62,101 nt of DNA from an uncultured Eubacterium sp. (GCA_910589045.1 CAJUSH010000013.1:1-62101), one strand, 5' to 3'; shown: positions 15,069 through 24,134, numbered from the stretch's first letter. Program-made: numbers and translations. Notes: generated by a model not told the origin, from the letters alone.

Positions 15069-17084
15069 ATGGCAAAGAAGATGAGAGAAGGGAACTATAA
15101 CAGATTCGGTGCAAGTAAGACGGCAGACGGAATCTGTTTTACGTTTGAAGGTGCGAAGGAGTGCGATTGCGCGGTCCGTATTTATGACAGAAGGACGAAA
15201 AACAGTACGGCCGCCGGTTATGAGGATTTTCTGGTGCCGGAGGACTTCTGCATCGGGGCGGTACGTTCCGTGTGCATCGACGGACTGGATGAGCGTTACT
15301 GTGATTATAATTATGTGATCGACGGGCAGGTGGCTGTGGACCCCTATGCAAAGCGTATCGTTGGCAGGGAGAAATGGGCCGACTACAGCCGTCGGGAAAA
15401 CCGCTACGAGCTGCGCAGCGGTTTTGATTTTTCGGAATATGACTGGCAGGAGGATCGCTTTCCGGAAATTTCGGGCAGCGATATGGTGTTGTATAAGCTG
15501 CATGTCAGGGGGTTTACGAGGGACGGCGGCGTGGACGGGCGGACGAAGGGGAGCTTTGCGGCGATCGCCGAGAAAATTCCCTATTTTCAGGAGCTTGGCG
15601 TAACGACGCTGGAGCTGATGCCGGCTTATGAGTTCGAGGAGCTGATACCCCCGAAGCACGAGGAGCATGCGGTCAGCTTTGACGGCTGGGCGCCTCAGGC
15701 GGTGGCAGGCTATCGGATGATGCAGAAAAAAGAGTATGAGGAGAAGGAAAAGGAGCTGCCGACCGTCAACTACTGGGGCTACGGCAGCGGAAATTATTTT
15801 GCCCCGAAGGCGGGCTATTCCTCCGGGAAATTACCTTCCGCAGAGTTTAGGGAGATGATTCATGCGCTGCACCTTGCAGGTATCGAGTGCGTGATGGAGA
15901 TGAATTTTGATGAGAAAACGAACCCGAATTTTATCGTTGACGTGCTGCGCCACTGGGTGAGGGAGTATCATGTGGACGGCTTTCACCTGATCTGTTCACA
16001 GATGGCGGTTGCGAGTGTTATTTCCGATGTGATGCTGCGCCGCAGCAAGATTTTTGCCGCCGCTTTTCCGGCTCAGGTGTGGGATCAGCCGGTGGCATAT
16101 CCGCATTTGTACGTGTACAACGACGAATTTCTTTATACATCCCGCCGGATGGTCAACCATCTGGACGGAAATCTGGTCGAATATTTAAACCAGCAGAAAA
16201 AGCAGCATCCGACGGTCGGGTTTGTCAACTATTTTGCGAACAATAACGGCTTTACGCTGGCGGACGTGTTCAGCTACCGCGAAAAGCACAATGAGGCGAA
16301 CGGTGAGGGGAGCGCGGACGGTGCCGACTGGAATTACAGCGTCAACTGCGGTGAGGAGGGAAGCTCCCGCAAGAAAAAGATAAAGGAGCTGCGGTCGGTA
16401 CTGATGAGACAGGCCATGTCCACCGTGCTTCTGGCCCAGGGCGTTCCGCTTATTTTTGCAGGGGATGAGTTTGGCAATTCCCAGAACGGAAACAACAACG
16501 CCTATTGTCAGGACAACCGGGTCGGCTGGGTCAACTGGAAGCAGCTGGAGCGTAACCGGGCGCTTTTTACACATGTCAGGGAGCTTCTGGCATTCCGCAG
16601 GAACCATCCCGTCATCCGTAAAAGAATGCCGGTGCGCATGAGCGATTATGAGGGGCATGGCATGCCGGATCTTTCTTACCACAGTACACGGGCGTGGAGC
16701 GGGGAGGTCTATTCGTCCATGCAGGCCGTCGGCGTTATGTATGCCGGCGCGTACGGCGGGGAGGAGCAGGATCTTTATATCGGATGGAATTTTGCGCAGG
16801 GCGAGTCCGTGCTGGCGCTTCCGAAAATGCCGGAGGGGAAAGTCTGGAGGCTGGTTTTGGGAGCGGGGGAGCTTGGCGCGGAAAGAGATCGCGTTATGCT
16901 GCCGGAGGCGTGTACCGCCGTGCTTGTGACAGCGTTTCCTGAGCCGGAGGAAACAGAGGCGCTGCCTGGGACGTCAGACGGGGTGAAGGAAGCTGCGGCA
17001 GAAGTGCAGGCGGAAAAAAAGCCGGTGCCGCAGGAAAAAGAGAAAGGCGGAAGGAAGGAAAAGCATGTCACGGGAGGACGTTAA
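15069..17084 (+). CDS. GH13 isoamylase/GlgX-like protein with catalytic residues lost (pseudoenzyme)
   Basis: A 671-residue protein aligned end to end with the isoamylase/glycogen-debranching GH13 group: N-terminal CBM48-like beta domain, barrel core with YKLHVRGFTRD, NYWGYGSGNYFAPKAGYSSG, EKHNEANGE, GVPLIFAGDEFGNSQNG. Every catalytic position is changed. Region II HVDGFRFDLA is HVDGFHLICS (nucleophile Asp to Ile308). AEPWD is AQVWD (acid/base Glu to Gln336). AHDG is NNNG (Asp to Asn393). Region I DVVFNHT is also gone. It should bind but not cleave alpha-glucan. A charged tail (last 45 residues) follows. Start ATG 15069 is preferred to 15063 because AAGGCGG is 7 bp away. Overlaps the TraX gene by 20 bp. 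Confidence 0.85.
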   Translation: MAKKMREGNYNRFGASKTADGICFTFEGAKECDCAVRIYDRRTKNSTAAGYEDFLVPEDFCIGAVRSVCIDGLDERYCDYNYVIDGQVAVDPYAKRIVGREKWADYSRRENRYELRSGFDFSEYDWQEDRFPEISGSDMVLYKLHVRGFTRDGGVDGRTKGSFAAIAEKIPYFQELGVTTLELMPAYEFEELIPPKHEEHAVSFDGWAPQAVAGYRMMQKKEYEEKEKELPTVNYWGYGSGNYFAPKAGYSSGKLPSAEFREMIHALHLAGIECVMEMNFDEKTNPNFIVDVLRHWVREYHVDGFHLICSQMAVASVISDVMLRRSKIFAAAFPAQVWDQPVAYPHLYVYNDEFLYTSRRMVNHLDGNLVEYLNQQKKQHPTVGFVNYFANNNGFTLADVFSYREKHNEANGEGSADGADWNYSVNCGEEGSSRKKKIKELRSVLMRQAMSTVLLAQGVPLIFAGDEFGNSQNGNNNAYCQDNRVGWVNWKQLERNRALFTHVRELLAFRRNHPVIRKRMPVRMSDYEGHGMPDLSYHSTRAWSGEVYSSMQAVGVMYAGAYGGEEQDLYIGWNFAQGESVLALPKMPEGKVWRLVLGAGELGAERDRVMLPEACTAVLVTAFPEPEETEALPGTSDGVKEAAAEVQAEKKPVPQEKEKGGRKEKHVTGGR

Positions 17085-17742
17085 GACAGGAGGAATTTCT
17101 GTCTTTGATTTAAAGTGCATTGCGGTTGTAACGATGATTATCGACCATGTCGGGGCATATTTTTTTCCGGGGCAGCTTTGGCTGCGCTGCGTGGGAAGGC
17201 TGGCGTTTCCGATCTACTGCTTTTTAATCGCGGAAGGGTATATCCACACCCGGGACGTGAAAAAATATATGGGGCGGCTCTTTGTGCTGGCACTGCTCTC
17301 GGAGGTCCCCTTTGACCTGCTCTGGTATGGGGTTCCCTATTATCGGTGGCATCAGAATGTTTTTTTTACATTGCTTCTGGGGCTTGTATGCATCTGTGTG
17401 ATTGACCGTGTACAGGTGCGCTGGCAAACGGGCTTTCTGCTTTTCATGACAGCGCTTCTCATGCACTTTGTGGTAAAATCGGATTACGGCATCGGCGGTA
17501 TTGCCATGATCGTCGCCTTTTACCTGTTTCGCGCGCGTGCATGGGCCAGGCTGCTTTCGGTGGGCGCGGTGAATATTCTTCTTTACGGCGGCGTTCAATG
17601 CGCCGGCGTGCTGGCACTTGTGCCGATACAGTTCTACCGGGGAAAAAAGGGGCCTTCGGCGAAATATTTCTTTTATGTGGTCTACCCGGTACATTTGCTG
17701 ATGTTGTTTTTGATCGGGAGGTATTTGTTTTATGTCAGTTAA
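17065..17742 (+). CDS. TraX family acyltransferase-like membrane protein
   Basis: A 225-residue protein with about seven hydrophobic segments. The N-terminal FDLKCIAVVTMIIDHVGAYF and RLAFPIYCFLIAEGY, and C-terminal KYFFYVVYPVHLLML, are hallmarks of the TraX family (named for F-pilin acetylation; most chromosomal members are uncharacterised acyltransferase-like proteins). Length is normal. ATG 17065 lies inside the end of the GH13-like gene, served by AAGGAAGG, so the genes are coupled. The final 11 bp overlap the DUF5662 gene. The real substrate is unknown. Confidence 0.85.
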   Translation: MSREDVKTGGISVFDLKCIAVVTMIIDHVGAYFFPGQLWLRCVGRLAFPIYCFLIAEGYIHTRDVKKYMGRLFVLALLSEVPFDLLWYGVPYYRWHQNVFFTLLLGLVCICVIDRVQVRWQTGFLLFMTALLMHFVVKSDYGIGGIAMIVAFYLFRARAWARLLSVGAVNILLYGGVQCAGVLALVPIQFYRGKKGPSAKYFFYVVYPVHLLMLFLIGRYLFYVS

Positions 17743-18358
17743 AAAGGCATTGAAGCATTTCAAAACGGTGTGTCAGCACCGGCGAGAGGTGCGGAAAAAC
17801 TGTTTTCGCATGGGTCTGTACCGGCAGGGGCTGACCCACGATCTGTCTAAATTTTCGTGGACGGAGTTCCGCATCGGAGCAAAATATTTTATGGAGGATC
17901 AAAGCCCCCACAACGGCGAGCGGAAGGAGTACGGCTATTCCACCGCATGGCTGCACCACAAGGGGCGAAACCGCCACCATCTGGAATACTGGATGGATTA
18001 CGATTTTCTCGGGGATCATCACGTTGCGGGCATGCGCATGCCGGAAAAATATGTGGCGGAGATGGTTGCGGACCGGGTGGCGGCGTCTAAAATTTACAAA
18101 AAAGAAAAATATACGGATTCCTCGGCGCTGGAGTATTATATGGGGAAGCGGGATTACCATATTTTGCATCCCGAGACCCGTGCGCTTTTGGAGAAGCTGC
18201 TCATGATGCTGGCGGAAAAAGGCGAGGATTACACCTTCCGCTATATCAGAAGCGTTGTCCTGAAAAGAAGGGGACGGCGCAGGCTGCTGCCGACGTCGGT
18301 GTTTTTGGTGACGCGAAGGAGACAGCGGAAGCCGTTTGTACATACGGTGGGGCGTTAA
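17732..18358 (+). CDS. DUF5662 family protein
   Basis: A 208-residue soluble protein of a family I recognise as DUF5662. Conserved His/Asp-rich segments: LTHDLSKFSWTEF, WLHHKGRNRHHLEYWMDY and DYHILHPETR, a pattern suggesting a metal-dependent HD-like site, although activity is unproven. The C-terminus is Arg-rich (KRRGRRRLL, RRRQRKP). ATG 17732 follows GGGAGG with 10-bp spacing and overlaps the TraX stop, so it is the third gene of a GH13-like/TraX/DUF5662 unit. Confidence 0.75.
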   Translation: MSVKKALKHFKTVCQHRREVRKNCFRMGLYRQGLTHDLSKFSWTEFRIGAKYFMEDQSPHNGERKEYGYSTAWLHHKGRNRHHLEYWMDYDFLGDHHVAGMRMPEKYVAEMVADRVAASKIYKKEKYTDSSALEYYMGKRDYHILHPETRALLEKLLMMLAEKGEDYTFRYIRSVVLKRRGRRRLLPTSVFLVTRRRQRKPFVHTVGR

Positions 18359-18461
18359 ACGGAAAAATAAACCAAGACCTCCGGTAAGTGGGAAAGGCAC
18401 AGCGGAATTGTCCGCGACATAAAATGTATTAAGTTCGCTTTGATAGATCGGAGAGAAGCGA

Positions 18462-19094
18462 TTGAAAACATTTTTGCCGCCTCTTACGCAGCAGGAGGAA
18501 AGAGAGTGCGTGTCACGCATGAAGGACGGGAGCCTGGAGGCGAAGCACACGCTGGTGGAGCGCAACATGCGTCTGGTAGCACACATCGTCAAGAAGTATC
18601 AGAACGTGGATGAGGAGACGGAGGAGCTGATCTCCATCGGCACGATCGGGCTGATCAAGGCGGTGGACACCTACAATGACGCAAAGGGGAGCCGTCTGGC
18701 GACCTATGCCGCGCGCTGCATAGACAATGAGCTTTTGATGCATCTGCGCTCAAAGCGGAAAACCTCGCGGGAGGTGTCCCTTTATGAGCCGGTTGGTACG
18801 GATAAGGAGGGCAACCAGATCCGTCTGCTGGATATCTGCGAGAGCGAGGATCCGGACGTGGTGGAGGAGATGGACCTGAAATGGCGGGTCAGTACACTGC
18901 GGGAAATGCTTCCCCGACTGCTTCACGGGAGGGAGCTTGAGATTATCACACTGCGCTACGGGCTGGACGGGAAAAATCCCCTCACCCAGCGTGAGATCGC
19001 GGGGAGCATCGGCATTTCCCGTTCCTATGTGAGCCGCATCGAGAAAAAAGCGCTGGCACAGCTTCGGGCAGGTCTGGAGCAGACCACAAATTGA
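18462..19094 (+). CDS. sigK: Sporulation sigma factor SigK, without pro-sequence
   Basis: A 210-residue sigma-70-type factor for late mother-cell sporulation genes. Region 2 SIGTIGLIKAVDTYN and LATYAARCIDNELLMHLR, and region 4 LTQREIAGSIGISRSYVSRIEKK, are typical of SigK. TTG 18462 has GGAGAG 6 bp upstream. The protein begins at the point matching the mature B. subtilis factor (FLPPLTQQEE against FPQPLSSSEE). An in-frame stop at 18444-18446 leaves no room for the roughly 20-residue pro-peptide, so activation by SpoIVFB-type cleavage is not expected. No skin interruption is present. A structured gap and a terminator follow. Confidence 0.85.
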   Translation: MKTFLPPLTQQEERECVSRMKDGSLEAKHTLVERNMRLVAHIVKKYQNVDEETEELISIGTIGLIKAVDTYNDAKGSRLATYAARCIDNELLMHLRSKRKTSREVSLYEPVGTDKEGNQIRLLDICESEDPDVVEEMDLKWRVSTLREMLPRLLHGRELEIITLRYGLDGKNPLTQREIAGSIGISRSYVSRIEKKALAQLRAGLEQTTN

Positions 19095-19126
19095 AACGGG
19101 GTTCATTGTTACACCGGAGTCCTGCG

Positions 19127-19214
19127 GTAAACCGTAACGAAACGGGTTACTTTTTACGGGGCAGGATTGCGCATTTACTGCGCAGTCCGTAAGAACATGA
19201 TTCAGGTGTGAGGG
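19127..19214 (+). repeat. 88-nt structured intergenic repeat, copy 1
   Basis: The second copy is at 24207-24294, same length and orientation. The last 53 nt match at 52 positions and the first 35 nt at 28. Structure: an outer stem GTAAA...TTTAC enclosing GTAAC...GTTAC, then a hairpin GGATTGCGCA (19164-19173) with TGCGCAGTCC (19179-19188) around a 5-nt loop. Differences from copy 2 preserve pairing (see findings). It lies between sigK and comM. Confidence 0.7.
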
Positions 19215-19291
19215 GCGATCTTTGCGAAGCAAAACTCTGAATATCGCCCCGAATCGTTACTATGAGCGGCTCCCGAGCCGTGAATAGTAAC
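19212..19291 (+). other. Further hairpins in the sigK-comM gap
   Basis: Directly after the repeat: GGGGCGAT (19212-19219) pairs with ATCGCCCC (19243-19250), enclosing a TTTGC-GAA-GCAAA mini-hairpin. GTTACTAT (19256-19263) pairs with ATAGTAAC (19284-19291), enclosing CGGCTC/GAGCCG. With the repeat and the terminator, almost the whole 340-bp gap can fold, which suggests a non-coding RNA or a nested mobile repeat. No reading frame of note. Confidence 0.5.
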
Positions 19292-19335
19292 CGAAACGGG
19301 TAGGTAACAGATCGTTTCAGGAATTTTGGTCTTTC

Positions 19336-19376
19336 AAAAAGATGAAATCCATGTTAAAATGGTTTCATCTTTTTTT
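19336..19376 (+). terminator. Intrinsic terminator between sigK and comM
   Basis: The stem runs 19336-19352 (AAAAAGATGAAATCCAT, one bulged T) with 19359-19375, loop GTTAAA, ending in a T-run at 19370-19376. A-rich 5' and T-rich 3' flanks make it potentially bidirectional. It ends transcripts from sigK and the structured region, and it shows that comM must start downstream of it. Confidence 0.8.
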
Positions 19377-19434
19377 CGTATACAATTTCGGATCAGTTCG
19401 ATCATTTTCCCGGGCAGCGCAGAGAGGAGAACGT

Positions 19435-20958
19435 TTGTACAGTATCGTTACAACTGCGATTTTGCATGGTATTGACAGCCTTCCCGTGCAGGTGGAGGCG
19501 GATGTGAGTAACGGCCTTCCGGTGTTTGACATGGTGGGCTTTCTCGCCGCGGAGGTGCGGGAGTCACGGGAGCGGGTGCGCACGGCCCTGCGCAACTGCG
19601 GGTATGCGCTTCCTGCAAAGCGCATCACCGTCAATTTGTCCCCGGCGAACGTGCGCAAATGCGGCAACGGCTTTGATCTGCCGATCACCGTCGCGATTCT
19701 GGCGGCTCTCGGAATCGTGGATGAGCGGTGTCTTAAGGAGACGCTCATCATCGGGGAGCTTGGCTTAAACGGCGCGGTTCTCGCGGTGGACGGCATTCTG
19801 CCGATTGTCTGCCGGGCGAAGGAGCTGGGCTTTAAGGTCTGCATCATTCCGCGGGATAACCGGCAGGAGGCGGTGCTGGTGGAGGGCATCACCGTCATTG
19901 CGGCAGAAAGCTTAAAAATTGTCATGGATTACTTTTCCGGCGCATATACAATGGATGGGGAGCCGATCGATGTGTCCGCGCCGCAGCCGGAGTACCAGCC
20001 GGATTTTGCGGACATGGGCGGGCAGAAAATGCTGCGCCGCGCCTGTGAGGTGTCGGTGAGCGGGATGCATAATCTGCTCATGATTGGTCCTCCAGGCTCC
20101 GGAAAGACGATGGCGGCAAAGCGGATACCCGGGATCTTGCCCCCGATGGAAAGGGAGGAGCGCATGGAGGTGTCAAAGATTTACAGCGTCTGCGGGCTGA
20201 TGCGCAAAAACAGCGGTCTGATCGGGAGCCGTCCGTTCCGGGCGCCTCATCACTCGGTTACGCCGCAGGGCCTCTCAGGCGGCGGTCAGTATCCGAAGCC
20301 GGGGGAGGTGTCACTTGCCCACCGGGGCGTGCTCTTTTTGGATGAGCTGGCGGAGTTTCAGAAAAACACCCTGGAAATATTGCGACAGCCCATGGAGGAC
20401 CGGGAGATCACTATTTCCCGTGCCAGCGGAAGCCTGACCTTTCCGGCGAATTTTCTGCTCGTATGTGCCATGAACCCCTGCAGATGCGGCTATTACCCCG
20501 ACCGCACGAGGTGCCGCTGCTCCCAGACGTCCGTGCGCCGCTACCTTTCCAGGATCAGCCAGCCGCTTTTAGACCGCATCGACGTATGTGTTGAAGCGGA
20601 GCAGATCACCTACGGGGATATTGAGGGACAAAGGCGGGGCGAAAGCTCGCAGGAGATCCGGGAACGGGTGCTGCGGGCGCAGAGCGTGCAGCGGGAGCGC
20701 TTTGCCGGGGAAGGCTGGTATTTTAACAGCCAGATCCCGTCGGCAAGGCTGCAGGAATACTGTCGGCTTGGAAGCAGGGAGCGCGCATACATGGAGCAGA
20801 TGTACGCACATCTGCAGCTCTCCGCCCGCGCCTACCACAAGCTTTTGAAGGTGGCGCGCACCGTCGCGGACCTGGAGGGAAGCGGGCAGATTGGCATCCG
20901 GCATCTGACGGAGGCGGTCTGTTACCGCAGCCCCGACCGGAAATATTGGGAGGTGTGA
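19435..20958 (+). CDS. comM: ComM/YifB family Mg-chelatase-like AAA+ ATPase
   Basis: A 507-residue AAA+ protein. N-terminal domain begins YSIVTTAILHGIDSLPVQVE, the usual ComM start. Walker A GPPGSGKTMAAKR (about residue 220), Walker B VLFLDELAEF (about 300) and a C-terminal Mg-chelatase domain with a Cys cluster (NPCRCGYYPDRTRCRC) follow. In transformable bacteria ComM is a hexameric helicase that extends heteroduplex branches during natural transformation. The TTG at 19435 is chosen: AGGAG lies 5 bp upstream, homologues start here, and the longer frame to 19342 runs through the terminator. It is 2 bp from dprA, a DNA-uptake partner. Confidence 0.9.
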   Translation: MYSIVTTAILHGIDSLPVQVEADVSNGLPVFDMVGFLAAEVRESRERVRTALRNCGYALPAKRITVNLSPANVRKCGNGFDLPITVAILAALGIVDERCLKETLIIGELGLNGAVLAVDGILPIVCRAKELGFKVCIIPRDNRQEAVLVEGITVIAAESLKIVMDYFSGAYTMDGEPIDVSAPQPEYQPDFADMGGQKMLRRACEVSVSGMHNLLMIGPPGSGKTMAAKRIPGILPPMEREERMEVSKIYSVCGLMRKNSGLIGSRPFRAPHHSVTPQGLSGGGQYPKPGEVSLAHRGVLFLDELAEFQKNTLEILRQPMEDREITISRASGSLTFPANFLLVCAMNPCRCGYYPDRTRCRCSQTSVRRYLSRISQPLLDRIDVCVEAEQITYGDIEGQRRGESSQEIRERVLRAQSVQRERFAGEGWYFNSQIPSARLQEYCRLGSRERAYMEQMYAHLQLSARAYHKLLKVARTVADLEGSGQIGIRHLTEAVCYRSPDRKYWEV

Positions 20959-20960
20959 GT

Positions 20961-22028
20961 ATGGAGGAACGATGCTATGCTTACTGGCTTGCCAACATTT
21001 CCGGGGTGGGCTGCCGCACGATCCACCAGCTCCGGAAATACTGCGGCAGCGCCCGGGAGCTTTACGGGATGGGTGCAAAGGCGCTCCTTGGGATTTACGG
21101 CATCGGAGAGGGGACGGCAGCGAGAATCTGCGAGAGTAAAAAGCAGTGGGATTTGGAGGGTGCGTGGGAAATGCTTGGAAGCAAGGGCATTTCCTTTGTG
21201 TCAATGGAGGAGGACGGGTATCCGAAGCGTCTGCGGGAAATCTACGATCCACCCTATGCGCTGTATTTTATCGGCGGGCTTCCGCGGGAGGAGATAAAAA
21301 CCGTCGGCATTGTAGGTGCCCGGACATGCAGCGCCTACGGCAGGGATGTTGCCCTTGCCGCGGGAAAATGCCTTGCGTCATGCGGCGCGCAGGTCATCAG
21401 CGGCATGGCCCGGGGCATCGACGGCTACGGGCACCGGGGCGCGCTGTCGGGCGGCGGAAAAACCTACGGGGTGCTGGGATGCGGGATCGACGTGGTTTAT
21501 CCGCCGGAGCATGCCGCGCTCTATAAAAGCCTTACGGCAAACGGCGGCGTGATCTCGGAGTACCCGCCGGGCATGCAGCCGCTTCCCGGATTTTTCCCGG
21601 CGCGCAACCGCATCATTGCCGCTCTCAGTGACGCGCTGCTTCTGGTCGAGGCCCGGGAGCGGAGCGGTTCGCTGATCACGGCGGATCTCGCCTTAGAGCA
21701 GGGAAAGGACATTTACGCGGTTCCGGGGCGAATAAGCGACCCCCTGAGCGTTGGCTGCAACCGTCTCATCCGGCAGGGTGCAGGCATTTTTTTGTCGCCC
21801 CGGGAGCTGGCGCGGGAGCTTGGGCTTTTCTCTGAGAAAAATAAATTGCCACTTGAAAAGTCAGAACACTTGGTGTATAGTTGCCTTGGTTTGCATCCAA
21901 AATCAATTGAGGAGCTTGGCCGGGAAACCGCCATGGATTTTGTAACCCTCACGCAGCTTCTGCTGGAAATGCAGCAAAAGGGTCTGGTGGAGGAGGTCTG
22001 GCGGAACCATTATATTTCTGTAAGCTAG
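20961..22028 (+). CDS. dprA: DNA-processing protein DprA
   Basis: A 355-residue protein: N-terminal HhH/SAM-like region (ISGVGCRTIHQL), then the Rossmann-like DprA core (VGIVGARTCSAYGRDVA, GMARGIDGYGHRGAL, GVLGCGIDVVYPPEH, FPARNRIIAALS, VVEA-like LLVEARERSGSLITADLALEQG), and a C-terminal winged-helix-like segment. DprA loads RecA on incoming single-stranded DNA. ATG 20961 has GGAGG 7 bp upstream, two bases after the comM stop. The comM-dprA-topA order is conserved in Firmicutes. Confidence 0.93.
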   Translation: MEERCYAYWLANISGVGCRTIHQLRKYCGSARELYGMGAKALLGIYGIGEGTAARICESKKQWDLEGAWEMLGSKGISFVSMEEDGYPKRLREIYDPPYALYFIGGLPREEIKTVGIVGARTCSAYGRDVALAAGKCLASCGAQVISGMARGIDGYGHRGALSGGGKTYGVLGCGIDVVYPPEHAALYKSLTANGGVISEYPPGMQPLPGFFPARNRIIAALSDALLLVEARERSGSLITADLALEQGKDIYAVPGRISDPLSVGCNRLIRQGAGIFLSPRELARELGLFSEKNKLPLEKSEHLVYSCLGLHPKSIEELGRETAMDFVTLTQLLLEMQQKGLVEEVWRNHYISVS

Positions 22029-22043
22029 AGGAGACATTTGGCA

Positions 22044-24134
22044 ATGGCAAAGTATTTGGTTATTGTGGAATCGCCTGCGAAGGTGAAAACGATCAAGAAA
22101 TTTCTGGGGAAAAATTATGAGGTGGCGGCGTCCAACGGGCATGTGCGGGATCTTCCCAAAAGCCAGCTGGGCTTTAACGCCGAGAACAATTTTGAGCCTA
22201 AATATATTACAATCCGCGGCAAGGGGGACATACTTGCGAATTTGCGCAAGGAGGTCAAAAAGGCGGATAAGATCTATCTCGCAACCGACCCGGACCGCGA
22301 GGGGGAAGCGATCTCGTGGCATCTCTATCATGCCCTGAAGCTCCAGGACAAAAAGGTGTACCGCATTACCTTCAACGAGATCACCCAGTCGGCGGTGAAG
22401 GCGTCCTTAAAAAATCCCCGGGAGATCGACATGGACCTGGTGAATGCCCAGCAGGCCAGAAGAATGCTTGACCGCATGGTGGGCTACCGCATCAGCCCGG
22501 TGCTCTGGAGCAAGGTGAAGCGGGGGCTTTCCGCGGGGCGCGTGCAGTCGGTGGCGCTGCGGCTGATCAGTGACCGGGAAACCGAGATCGGGGAGTTTAT
22601 CCCCAGGGAGTACTGGACACTCGAGGCGGCCCTTGCGGTGGAGGGCGAAAAAAAGTCCCTCCACGCAAAGCTGGACAGTAAGGGCGGCGAGAAGCTCAGC
22701 CTTACGAACCGGGCGCAGGTGGAGGCCATTGAGCAGGAGCTAAGGGGTGCGGCATTTTCCGTGACGGAGGTAAAAAAGGGCGAGCGCACGAAAAAGCCGC
22801 CTCATCCGTTTACTACGAGTACCCTGCAGCAGGAAGCGTCCAAGCGCCTGAATTTTTCCACACAAAAGACAATGCGGCTTGCACAGCAGCTCTATGAGGG
22901 TGTGGACATCAAGGGACAGGGAACCGTCGGTATTATCACCTATCTGCGTACCGACTCCGTGCGCATCGCCGCCGAGGCGGACGTGGCTGCGCGGACCTAT
23001 ATTTCCGAGAAATACGGGCCGGAGTATGCGGCGCAGGCAGGGGAGGAAAACGGCGCAAAGGGCAGGATCCAGGATGCCCACGAGGCGATCCGCCCGACGG
23101 ATATTGCGCGCCTTCCGGTGCTCATCAAGGAATCCCTCACAAGAGACCAGTTCCGGCTTTACCAGCTCATCTGGAACCGCTTTGCGGCAAGCCGCATGAA
23201 CCCGGCACAATACGAGACTGTATCCGTAAAGATAGCCGCGGGGGATTACCAGCTGCATGTATCGGCGTCAAAGCTGGCCTTCGAGGGCTTTTTGTCTGTC
23301 TACAATGCGGACGACGAGGAGAAGGAGGAGAATAATGTCCTGCTCCATGCCATCACGAAGGAGACGGTGCTTTCCCTGAAGGAGATCGAGAGCAGACAGC
23401 ACTTTACCCAGCCGTTGCCGCATTTTACGGAGGCATCGCTGGTCAGGGCGCTTGAGGAGCACGGCATCGGGCGGCCGAGTACCTATGCGCCTACGATCAC
23501 CACGCTGCTGGCGCGCCGCTATATTACGAAGGAGCAGAAAAACCTCTATATGACAGAGCTTGGCGAGGCGGTGAACTCCATTATGATGGAGGCGTTCGAG
23601 ACGATCGTGGATGAGCATTTTACCGCGAATATGGAATCCCTGCTCGACATGGTGGAGGAGGGAAAGGTGCAGTGGAAGACGATTATCAGCAATTTCTACC
23701 CCGATCTGGAGGAGGCCGTTGCCGATGCGGAGAAGAAGCTTGAAAAGATTGAGATCGCCGACGAGGTGACGGATGTCATCTGCGAGGAGTGCGGGCGCAA
23801 CATGGTGGTGAAGTACGGTCCGCACGGCAAGTTTTTGGCGTGTCCCGGCTTTCCCGACTGCCGCAACACAAAGCCCTATCTGGAAAAGATCGGTGTGGCG
23901 TGTCCGTCCTGCGGAAAGGAGGTCGTGCTGCGCAAGACGAAAAAGGGCAGGCGCTACTACGGCTGTGAAAATAACCCGGAGTGTGATTTTATGTCCTGGG
24001 CGAAGCCGGTAGACAAAAGGTGCCCCTCCTGCGGCGGATACATGGTGGAAAAGGGAAACCGGCTTGTCTGTGCCGATGCGCAGTGCGGTTACGTCGAGGT
24101 CAGGCCAAAGGAGACGGAGCAGAAGCCGGAATGA
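22044..24134 (+). CDS. topA: DNA topoisomerase I
   Basis: A 696-residue type IA topoisomerase that relaxes negative supercoils. Toprim domain (VESPAKVKTIKKFLG, ATDPDREGEAISWHLY), core arch with catalytic Tyr300 in GIITYLRTDS, HEAIRPTD and GIGRPSTYAPTI. Three C-terminal Cys4 zinc ribbons follow (CEECGRNM..., CPSCGKEV..., CPSCGGYM...). Length is normal for Firmicutes. ATG 22044 is preferred to TTG 22038, with GAGGAGA about 9 bp upstream. It follows dprA directly. The usual trmFO-xerC-hslVU genes that sit between topA and codY in Bacillus are missing. Confidence 0.95.
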   Translation: MAKYLVIVESPAKVKTIKKFLGKNYEVAASNGHVRDLPKSQLGFNAENNFEPKYITIRGKGDILANLRKEVKKADKIYLATDPDREGEAISWHLYHALKLQDKKVYRITFNEITQSAVKASLKNPREIDMDLVNAQQARRMLDRMVGYRISPVLWSKVKRGLSAGRVQSVALRLISDRETEIGEFIPREYWTLEAALAVEGEKKSLHAKLDSKGGEKLSLTNRAQVEAIEQELRGAAFSVTEVKKGERTKKPPHPFTTSTLQQEASKRLNFSTQKTMRLAQQLYEGVDIKGQGTVGIITYLRTDSVRIAAEADVAARTYISEKYGPEYAAQAGEENGAKGRIQDAHEAIRPTDIARLPVLIKESLTRDQFRLYQLIWNRFAASRMNPAQYETVSVKIAAGDYQLHVSASKLAFEGFLSVYNADDEEKEENNVLLHAITKETVLSLKEIESRQHFTQPLPHFTEASLVRALEEHGIGRPSTYAPTITTLLARRYITKEQKNLYMTELGEAVNSIMMEAFETIVDEHFTANMESLLDMVEEGKVQWKTIISNFYPDLEEAVADAEKKLEKIEIADEVTDVICEECGRNMVVKYGPHGKFLACPGFPDCRNTKPYLEKIGVACPSCGKEVVLRKTKKGRRYYGCENNPECDFMSWAKPVDKRCPSCGGYMVEKGNRLVCADAQCGYVEVRPKETEQKPE

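Noticed and set aside
19342..19434. N-terminal extension of comM by 31 codons
   Set aside because: It runs through an intrinsic terminator, and homologues begin at the TTG at 19435.
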